Source: Acanthaster planci
Lineage: Eukaryota > Echinodermata > Asteroidea > Valvatida > Acanthasteridae
Reading direction: 5' to 3'
Assembly: GCF_001949145.1 (NCBI RefSeq)
Contig: NW_019091489.1
Coordinates: forward strand, 585,653 to 598,154
DNA: 12,502 nucleotides
Of the stretch, positions 1-7,300 are shown piece by piece. The position numbers and the translations under genes are program-made. Under the pieces are notes generated by a model. It saw only the letters and a list, made by a program, of their open reading frames with translations, did not search any database and had not been told where the DNA came from. Each line of letters begins with the position of its first letter. Position 1 is the stretch's first letter.

Positions 1-300
1 TATTGTTCAGGGTCCCCAATTGCATGCAGAAACAAACTCACAACTACATGCTTACTTTTTTGTCTGTCTTTATGTGTTTTGCTTGTGTATGTGGGTGTGT
101 TTGTAATCTAATAAGTAACGTTACAAACGGGGTCCAAATCTACAAGCATTGCTTTCATTGGGTACCCCTCTACAGCATCCTTTCTAAAATTTATTGTAGT
201 ATCATTCAATCATATTTATGTATTTATAAAAGTTACATAATCGTGTGTTATTATTATGCTGTAGAAAATGAAATAAATCTTGAAATCTCTTGAAATCCTG
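1..300 (+). repeat. Possible 3' end of a non-LTR retrotransposon or other polyadenylated transcript
   Basis: No conserved protein is visible; the open frame here is short, Cys/Tyr-rich and looks like a chance reading of T-rich DNA. The segment ends with an AATAAA polyadenylation signal at 272-277, followed at once by two near-identical 10-mers, CTTGAAATCT (279-288) and CTTGAAATCC (289-298). An A-rich 3' end closing in a short tandem repeat is typical of several LINE clades, so a truncated LINE 3' tail is a reasonable reading. An ordinary gene's 3' UTR is the alternative. No reverse transcriptase sequence is present to decide. Confidence 0.3.
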
Positions 301-937
301 TGTATTGTAAACCAGGAAATTAGCGTATTGCTCCTCTTGATAGCGTTTAGGCACAACACAAAGTATACACTTCAGGATGGAACGCTTTCAATCGTTTTCT
401 ACAGGAACGGGCACGCGACGGTAGGACAACGTCAACTCCCAATGTATCTGTGAACAGAGCCTGAAAGTAAAAGGTCACGCAGCGAGATTCCAGAACCCTC
501 GTTGGGTCTGCCTATGGGGATTTTACATGGGCCGTCCTATCAAATCCAAATAAAATTTTTGGAAGAAAGATTTCTAACTGTAACTACCCCAAGAACCACT
601 CATGTCGGAAGTTCTCCCTTTTCCTCCTCAAGTAATACTTAGGAAAAGTCACCGGAGATGGGTACAAACGTATCGCCCCTAGGTCTCCTTGCTCATGCAT
701 GTTTGTTTACATTCCCCATGCTTACGTGGAAACGAGATTGTACAACGCTGCAAAAATTTGCCTACCTGCAGTCGATGGGTTCCAGATTCCGTTGAGTTGA
801 CGTGACGCAGTTTTTTGTCAGCAAAGGTTAGATTATGCACCCGAATCTTTCGTAAAAGCACGTTACTCCTTTAACTTAATTTCCTCATAAATGTAAAAAT
901 TGTTAAGATATTTTGGTTTGTTTTTATTTTCTTTTTT
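301..937. other. Noncoding stretch, no recognisable feature
   Basis: I see no protein family, RNA gene or clear repeat here. The one open frame on the minus strand (679-861) has no recognisable motif. If the YR relic that follows was once a full retroelement, its gag and reverse transcriptase would be expected upstream, but none can be recognised, so the element is either 5'-truncated or decayed past recognition. Confidence 0.5.
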
Positions 938-978
938 ACCGACAGACTACCATGATCTGTAATTCCGTAATCGTTCAT
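938..978 (+). repeat. Dispersed repeat copy 1 (41 bp, paired with 11698-11738)
   Basis: It begins ACCGACAGACTACCAT, identical over 16 bases to the segment at 11698, and continues to GTTCAT with 34 of 41 positions matching overall. It lies at the start of the YR relic, immediately before the first recognisable recombinase residues, so it probably belongs to that element. Confidence 0.55.
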
Positions 979-979
979 G

Positions 980-1590
980 TTCACAAATTGCTCGAAGGGT
1001 GCAAGCGTGCTGGGTCACGAAAGGTTCAAAGGTCTCCATTTCACTTCGGCTACTGTAACGTATCCCAACAGTGCTGCTGCAAGTTTGCTCATTGCAATTT
1101 GAAGCTGAACTCTTTTAAGCGGCCATACTCATGGCATTCTTCGGTTTCTAACGGACGGGAGAATTTCCATCCAATGCAAGAGACAGGATACAAGAGTCGG
1201 TTTTGCACATTGGGGATGTACTTTTTTAAGCGATAATGCGAACACCGAACAGTCAGTAATCTTGACTTTGCACCACACTAAAACCAACCAGCGTGGCCAA
1301 CCTCAAAGGGTTCACATTGCTTAGTCAGACATTGCAGGTCTTTCTTCAGGTTCGCCCCAAAATACAGGACCCCCTCTTTTGTCACATGAACGAACAGCCC
1401 CTCGCCAGGTTTCAGTTCAATATAGTATTGCAAACGGCCTTATCAGCTTGTGGCGTTGGCGATTCACTTTATAGATCTTACTCTTTCCGCTTTGCTTCAA
1501 CCGCCTTTGCCATGGAAGTCCCCTTCGCATACATTCAGCGCATGGGACGCTGGCGCTTCGACGCCCATGTTATTTGCGCGCGTAGCCGGT
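980..1590 (+). pseudogene. Degenerate tyrosine recombinase of a DIRS/Ngaro/Crypton-like mobile element
   Basis: Conserved blocks of a transposon tyrosine recombinase appear in order but in shifting frames. An entry block reads LLEGCKRAGSRKVQR (about 985-1030). The box with the first catalytic Arg reads FGF*RTGEF (about 1140-1170), where TAA replaces a Leu codon of the usual FLR. A beta-strand block reads HHTKTNQRGQP (about 1270-1305), then VFLQVRP..DPLF (about 1338-1380). The second box reads YSFR (about 1480-1491), with Tyr where His is expected. It ends in IQRMGRWRFDAH (about 1534-1566). The nucleophile Tyr expected a few residues on is replaced (VICA). At least two frameshifts, one stop and lost active-site residues make it inactive. 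It joins directly to the SGNH-like relic, as in some YR retrotransposons. Which YR class it belongs to is uncertain, because no reverse transcriptase is seen. Confidence 0.75.
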
Positions 1591-1649
1591 TGCCAACTTC
1601 TAGGAGTTTAGGGTTTTTCCTGATTTGGGGTTTATTTGGAACTCTGTAA

Positions 1650-2180
1650 TAGGTGTGCATGGATTTTTTAGGGATTCTATAATCCGTTGGGAGGATGTAG
1701 ACGTGGATGCTCCTATTCCTGTGCACTGGCACGGGAGGTGTGGGGAGTGACTTCACGAGTTACCACAATATTGTTGGGCCACATGGTCGAAAATCCTGCC
1801 GTAATCATTGCTCACATGAGTAGGAATGACTTGGTCCAACTCGATTTCTTTGCGCTCCGGCAGGTCATAGCACTTTTTATCACAATATTGCGAGCAATTT
1901 CCGGACACCATCATTGTGTGGTCCACCACTAGCCGCGCCTTTTTAATATGGCGCGCCGTCTCAAGAGTCCCCTGAGAGGGTGCGCTGTGCGGCAAGTCGA
2001 CAGGCGAAATCTCAATGTCGCAGGCATGAAATCATGGGTGCTTGAACACCCTCAATTTACCTGGTCCACCGCCCATCTCTTTACCACTATCAGAGGGATG
2101 GTGTGCGCCTTTTCCCTGAGGGTTGGCGTATGTCGGGACAACCTGCAGACGTGTATTTTGTGTTTACTATGAGGGGACCT
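1650..2180 (+). pseudogene. Degenerate SGNH-hydrolase-like domain of the same YR element
   Basis: Downstream of the recombinase, the sequence resembles the SGNH/GDSL esterase-like domain carried by some YR retroelements. Block I reads RDSIIRWE (1670-1693), with Arg where the Gly of GDS is expected. It is followed by PIPVHWHGRCGE and a stop. Block III reads AHMSRNDL (about 1810-1833), matching the usual GGND region with Gly lost but Asn-Asp kept. After another shift come FPDTIIVWST (about 1898-1930) and LRGCAVRQVDR (about 1973-2005), then LEHPQFTWSTAHLF (about 2041-2083). The last block reads RDGVRL (2094-2111), with Arg at the codon where the catalytic His of DxxH should be. At least three frame changes occur. 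The Ser is kept, but two other signature positions are lost. It is dead as a gene, and the original product would have been an element-encoded accessory hydrolase of unknown role. Confidence 0.65.
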
Positions 2181-2194
2181 GTTGGCCATCGGTG

Positions 2195-2224
2195 TTGGGC
2201 GTTCTTTTCAAAGCAAACGCCCAA
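2195..2224 (+). repeat. Strong stem-loop just after the SGNH relic
   Basis: TTGGGCGTT (2195-2203) pairs perfectly with AACGCCCAA (2216-2224). Inside, CTTT and AAAG (2204-2207 and 2210-2213) can extend the helix past a 2-nt bulge. It lies a few tens of bases beyond the end of the hydrolase-like sequence and is better preserved than the coding region. It may mark the 3' untranslated end of the mobile element, with a possible role in RNA processing or element termini; that role is inference. Confidence 0.55.
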
Positions 2225-2225
2225 T

Positions 2226-3830
2226 GTTATCAATCATAAGGATTAGACAGCTCTTATAAACATGTATTATAGGTCATTACCAATGTCACCTCTCATCTCA
2301 ACTGCTAAGGTGTATGTGAAAAGTATGTATGGTGCTTTGATGTGCCACATTGCCTATTTAACTATGTACCAATGGGGGACTTTAACATCTTTGTGAACAT
2401 TATTTCTAATTAATAGCCTGTGACGTTCCATACGGACTATACCCAGCCGCATGTTCCAGCGGTTGGAACCATGATGTACATAAAGTGCTTAAACAGTTAT
2501 ATGTACTGTTATTACCAGTTCAAAGGCTTCAGTTTTGATAGGTTACGCAAGTTGATAAAGTTAATTTCACTTGGTAGCGTTCTTCGTTGTTATAAACATA
2601 TTTTATAAGCTTACTATGGTTGTTATTTGGAAATACAAATGACAACTGATTGTTTTGTTTGAGGTATTTACATGAAAATTGTGTATAGCGATCAGTGGTA
2701 TCGCTAGGCGTCTTTAATTGTACCTAATTTGGTATTCAGGAAAATGATCAGCCGTTGGGAATGGTCGATAGCGGTGGTCAAGAAGATCAAGGGGATCACC
2801 GTTCATGGTTTTTCAAGGTAGCCAGAGGTACGGCCTTTGGTATTTCGGTTGAAAGTTGAGAATAAACACCTGAAGCTGTGGCTCTCAGACACTCTCAAAA
2901 AGCTTATTGCTCCTGCCCATTTTCCCTGTATTTTGAGTATAATAAATTTATTAAAATTAATTAAAAGAATGAACCGCCTGGTGGATGATCAGACTATACA
3001 GTGCGTCGCTTGTCATTTTGGCGTCTTATTGTTTCTCATTATCCCGTGTTTCTTAGTGGGAGGTTGATAGAAGACTAAAGTGAAACCATAATGTCCTCAT
3101 TATTGTGACCATTGACGCACTCGTACGTCTCATTAATATCCCCGAAGCAAACACCGTAGTTTGCTTCTTCATTTGTGAGATGTTCATCCAAGAGGAAGGA
3201 CATACAGAGTAAGTACTTTGTCTTTTTGCGTACATTAACTACGTATTATCCAATACCAAAATGCAGTTTTTATATATGAAAAGGATAGTTAATACACCAA
3301 CGTTCTGCATGCTAAGGGCTCAAGTATGGAGAATGAGTAATGTAGCATTATAAAGGTGATATCTCATTGGGATAAATGAAGTCGTGAATACTCTGTGAGT
3401 ATGGGTGCATCGGAGGTACTCAACGTTTTGGACAGTATGCCCTGTCCATCGTCAGGAAAAGCTCCTCTGGGAAACATGAACTTGCATAGCAGTCCCAGCA
3501 CTATGATTATTTTCTGCTCAGTTCCATACTAATCAAATAACGTTCTCAACATCGCTTTAGATACCTTTGTCCATTCAAAATTCATCATTTTTTTAAATGA
3601 GTGTAATTTTCTTATAGTGATAAAATCTCATGACTCAAAAATATTGCCCGATGTTTTTGGACGTTTCGATTCCCATATCTGCAAGTTTCGTTTGATACGA
3701 CATTATACATGTACTAATTAATAGCCGCTGCAATGTGTCGCTGTAATGCTCCGATATACACCTGCAATATTTGTACACATGGACTGGTTATAAGGTCAGC
3801 TAGTGAACGCCTATTCCCGTGACCTGAACA
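2226..3830. other. AT-rich intergenic DNA with one perfect small hairpin
   Basis: No gene or family is recognised in the short open frames of this stretch (2420-2608 and 2837-3067 on +, 3053-3235 on -). The only defined structure is a perfect inverted repeat, GAAGCAAAC (3144-3152) and GTTTGCTTC (3159-3167), around a 6-nt loop. Homopolymer runs and AATAAA-like strings are frequent, as expected in AT-rich noncoding animal DNA. Confidence 0.5.
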
Positions 3831-3833
3831 GGA

Positions 3834-3892
3834 TTCCATTTCCCTTGGCCGAAGGTCCCATTTCTAGTGGATGAAGGCGGAGGGAAATGGGA
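3834..3892. repeat. Inverted repeat with long stem
   Basis: CCATTTCCCT (3836-3845) is perfectly complementary to AGGGAAATGG (3881-3890). The pairing continues outward (T3834-A3892, a wobble at 3835-3891) and inward (GCC at 3848-3850 with GGC at 3876-3878). The loop is about 25 nt. It sits at the left edge of a locally GC-rich patch (about 3895-3970). It could be a remnant of a folded-back MITE or a chance structure; no coding sequence is associated. Confidence 0.4.
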
Positions 3893-4031
3893 CGCTCTTT
3901 TCTAGTCACTCACAGGCCGGAGCTGAGGGGGGCACAGACCGGCAGCGACCGAACGCCACGCGTTTTGTAACGCACCTCTGTCAAAAATGAAAAATAAGGC
4001 AAGAAACTTTTCAGAATTTATAATTGAATAG

Positions 4032-4058
4032 TTTTAATTCAACCATTTTAATTCAACA
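4032..4058. repeat. Short tandem duplication TTTTAATTCAAC
   Basis: The 12-mer TTTTAATTCAAC occurs at 4032-4043 and again at 4047-4058, separated by CAT. It is a minor local duplication in AT-rich noncoding DNA with no evident function. Confidence 0.6.
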
Positions 4059-4059
4059 A

Positions 4060-5570
4060 AAAGCAGTTCCCTAACTCAGTTTTTGAGTTGTTGTTTCCCG
4101 TTCGTGTCACGTCCGAAGAGGGCGCTGGGAAGGGCTGAGGACCTTGCATATATTTTTAGTGAAGGAAATACGTCACACGGGTCACAAGCATTGTGGGTAA
4201 ATTTCTGCCAGGTGCACGAGGTCGCTCAATACGTTACATAAGCGGTGGTTATTAATTTGATATTTTTGTCTTTTTCCTCCTCAATGCTGAAAATATTCTC
4301 ACTACACTTTGTTCGTTCATCCAAAATTGATGAAGATAACCAATGATTTGAAATATATCAGCAAAAGACACGTGATCAGCGATACTTTACACTGAGAATA
4401 TACCACCCTTTGATTGTACCAAGGCCATGTTTAGTGCAACCCTTGATCTCCATTATGGAGACTAATTAGGATATCGCACACTGCGTGTGTACAAAATGTG
4501 CGGCCGAGCAACGGTAGTGCGCTGCGCTCCATGAGTGTTACGTGATCGGGCAAAGTTTTCACTTTGGGTCGGTTCAGTTGTGATATGTTGAGTGTGTAAA
4601 CATTAAAGTTCCTCCAAGACCTGCAGTAGGTCTTACATTATGATGTCAAAATTATTCACGTGTTTTTCCGTCAGATTTCAATGAACCAACACTGAAAAAC
4701 TTTATTAATAAAATGAAATAAAATCTTAATTTTACACACTCGCAGGAAACATTGTACTGAAATTCACTGACGTACTGAATAAATTGATCGATAACCGACA
4801 AGTGTGGGCATCTATTCTGTGAGCACAAATAGGGCAGAGCTATGGCTGCAAGCCAAACTAATTAAATAATAAGTACCACCCAGTTTACCACAGGCACTTA
4901 TAAAACGGATAAAAATATTGAGTTCCCAACTTGACTAAAGATTTACATTTAGGAACTACTTTCCCAAAAGAAAAAAGTCAGTGTTAACTGAGAAAGAATA
5001 ATTTTCGAATTTAGACAAAGTGTCATTCATTGCGTTGACTGAATTTCCTTATTTGTTACTTCACTGCACTCGACGGAAACGTCAGCTCTCTGTCTCTCGC
5101 TTGAGTTTCATCTCTGCCCTGAAAATGAATATTCTGTCACTCATATATCACATCGTCTGTGACAAGATTTGTGTTCAGTGCCTCTGCAAATCTGACAAAC
5201 ACAACAAATAATGGATATCTTCGAGATTTTCCCGGTGAAATCCGAGGAAAATAAACGACAAATTATTCATTCAGTTTTGACACCACTTGTGCCAATAAAT
5301 AATATTTTAGACAGTCCCAACCTCGATATGGTGAAGTCTCATAAACTAAGTCAGACAGGCTAGATACAATTTCATAAATGTCTTACTATATTTGTAAATT
5401 GGCTTAAAGTCAAACATTATCCGCCCCGAGCTGAAGTGCACCCCCAATCGGCAAAAGAAAACCAGGTGGTCACAAGTGGGTTCTTGCACGCGTTCTATTT
5501 GTACGAAAAGACCTTACAAGCTGGAATAAATTAGTTACGCGTACTCAGCGTCGTGTCAAACGCGCATATG
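4060..5570. other. Intergenic DNA, no gene recognised
   Basis: I found no protein domain, tRNA or long repeat. The frame at 5020-5211 has no recognisable motif. A CRE-like TACGTCA lies near 4170 and a GCATTGTGGGTAA string near 4189-4201. Each could bind a factor, but a single match in animal intergenic DNA proves nothing and no transcript starts can be placed here. Confidence 0.5.
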
Positions 5571-5699
5571 CTTGCACGCCTCATGGCGCGCCTGCAGTGA
5601 GTATGCACAAGGCATGCAGAAACTTTCTGAATGTGCGACTCACGTCAAAAGTTGCTCCTTCCAAACTACATTCACCATCGATCTACGGCAATTCACTGC

Positions 5700-6370
5700 T
5701 GCGCACACCTCAACCATTATTCTTTCCAGATTTATTTTTGTTTTTTGGACTGCTTGCTCCGGCTTACTGTGGGGTGGTCAGCCTCAAAATATTTTCCTTT
5801 TAGCGGGGCCGTGGGGTAATTTTCTTCCTTGTTGTCTGTCTGCCCAGTCCTTATGTTTTGATGTCATCCTCTATTTATTATGTTTGCTGTTCTCCTTTTT
5901 ATTATCTTGGTTTTCTTTTCCACTATCCCGTTTTTCTTCCTCTTGTCCTTTCCTTTGTGTCTATGTGGGGTGTTTACAAATTGCTGGGATTGTTGTTGTG
6001 ATGTCCCTCGTTTTGTGTTTATTTGTGTGTCTGGCTGATTGTTGTGCAGGGGTGGAGTGGCACGCCCTTTTGGCGAAAGTGGTATTTTTCACTCTTGTTT
6101 TTCTCCAAGGCAGTCCTGCACTGTCCTCGTTTTTTTTTCTTATGCATGTCTGTTTTGTCTGTCTCTTGCTTAATAATTCATCGTCTTTTATATTGAGTGA
6201 CTGTTTACCTATTTATTTGTGACTCATTGTCTTTATTTCTGTGTTTGCCTTTGTATTTCTACATGGTTACATTTATTTATGTGTTTATCATTATTTCTGC
6301 GTTTGTGATCCTTATTTCCATGAATGTTGCGTTATTTTCGTGGGTGTAATTTTTCATCCTTTTGGCCGCC
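5700..6370 (+). other. T-rich, A-poor tract with a strong strand skew
   Basis: Over roughly 670 bases the + strand is dominated by T, with C and G next and A very scarce; between about 5880 and 5960 only a handful of A residues occur. Stop codons all contain A, so this composition opens long frames, including one of 216 codons at 5572-6222 and overlapping ones in the other frames. The 216-codon product is a run of Phe, Leu, Cys, Ser and Val with no family signature, and I do not accept it as a gene. The tract may be the untranslated or internal part of an old retroelement, or strand-biased transcribed DNA. It lies upstream of the NIT receptor gene on the same strand. Confidence 0.5.
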
Positions 6371-6945
6371 CATATTTTCATGCAAGTCGCGTTTCCCCCA
6401 GCGTGTTGGTAGAAATGCGTAGACAGGCGGCACCAGAGCTGCATGTGCAGAGTAGCGGCAGCTTCAAACTTTGGAACCGAAATGGCTGTTCATTATGTGT
6501 GCAGCACTGGATGCAGCTATTGTGTGCTATTGTCTTCAGTATGCACTGACGGATAAATGGACAATTTTGATTCCAGCACGAGACACTTACGTCGCAACAC
6601 TCTCTAGAAACAGCTCTGGGCGCCGGGTCCAGACTGCGCCCTCACTTCCGCTGTACAGCAAGGCTGGGATTTTCATCTGTAGCTTACAAGTTGCATGAAC
6701 TTAGCTTAGCTGTGACTCCATAACATATCTTCTACCGTGGACATACGTATTACAAAAAATGTGATGTTAACTCTAACCGAAAGCCAAGAAGCTGAAGTTT
6801 CAAAGAAAGGAATAAACATGTTCTGATTTTTACGATGAAAAACAAAGAATTCAGATGCGCTATTGTGGGAAAGCTGAACAGTAGACCTATAAATTATCAC
6901 TTGTTGGTCCATTGTAATCTGTTTTTATTTTCAATCCTATTGCAG
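6371..6945 (+). promoter_or_regulatory. Probable 5' flank, leader exon or first intron of the NIT receptor gene
   Basis: The segment ends in a good 3' splice site: a pyrimidine-rich run (TTTTTATTTTCAATCC), then TATTGCAG ending at 6945. The first coding exon therefore probably receives a spliced leader exon from upstream. The stretch around 6380-6680 is more GC-rich than its surroundings and could contain a promoter or untranslated exon. I cannot identify a TATA box, an initiator or a 5' splice donor with confidence, so the transcription start is unknown. Short open frames here (6241-6549, 6471-6698) show no family features. Confidence 0.3.
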
Positions 6946-6953
6946 GTGTTGTT

Positions 6954-6998
6954 ATGAGTTGAATAAATCACAACCTTATGATGTCAACATGGCTTTAG
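6954..6998 (+). promoter_or_regulatory. Upstream start codons before the receptor ATG
   Basis: Two tiny upstream frames sit between the acceptor and the main start: ATG-AGT-TGA (6954-6962), and a second beginning ATG-ATG at 6978 and ending with TAG at 6998. The second overlaps the receptor ATG (6989) in another frame. The receptor ATG has a strong context, A at -3 and G at +4 (AACATGG). If all lie in the mature leader, ribosomes must leak past or reinitiate, which would lower receptor output. This regulation is inferred. Confidence 0.4.
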
Positions 6999-7300
6999 AA
7001 AGGGGTCTTTCTGATGATAGTTTGGTGGATGGTCGCACTAACAACCTGGCATCAAGTTTGGGTTCTATGAGTCAGGTTGATGAGTCAATACGAGAAGCTA
7101 TCCAAGAGACCAAGAGCACACTTTGTTCGGCAACACCATTAACACCAGTCGGCAAGAGGAAGCAGATGATTAAGATGCTGACCTTGACCCTCATGCCTAT
7201 CATTGTTCTGACTGCATTGGCAATCTCAGATTTGATTGCAACCCTGACCAAAAGCATCGATGCTATCGAAATAAGACGTAACGTACGTTTCAGTAGACAG
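6989..7300 (+). CDS. NIT receptor exon 1: start, cytoplasmic tail, membrane helix 1
   Basis: This exon encodes residues 1-104. The frame is open back to the acceptor at 6945 with no earlier ATG, and entering there would break the phase-0 pattern of the other introns, so ATG 6989 is the best start. The tail is rich in Ser, Asp and Glu. KRKQMIK precedes the hydrophobic helix MLTLTLMPIIVLTALAI, so the positive-inside rule places the N-terminus in the cytoplasm. The donor is CAG|GTAAAC, a near-ideal 5' splice site. Beyond 7300 the open frame continues to 7390 but loses family character. Confidence 0.75.

Noticed and set aside
4165-4205. Promoter-like cluster (TACGTCA, GCATTGTGGGTAA)
   Set aside because: These are single short matches without an adjacent gene start or coding exon on either strand.
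5572-6222. 216-codon open frame, hydrophobic and Cys-rich
   Set aside because: It lies in T-rich, A-poor DNA where stops are rare in every frame. The product is low-complexity without domain signatures, and overlapping frames are equally open.
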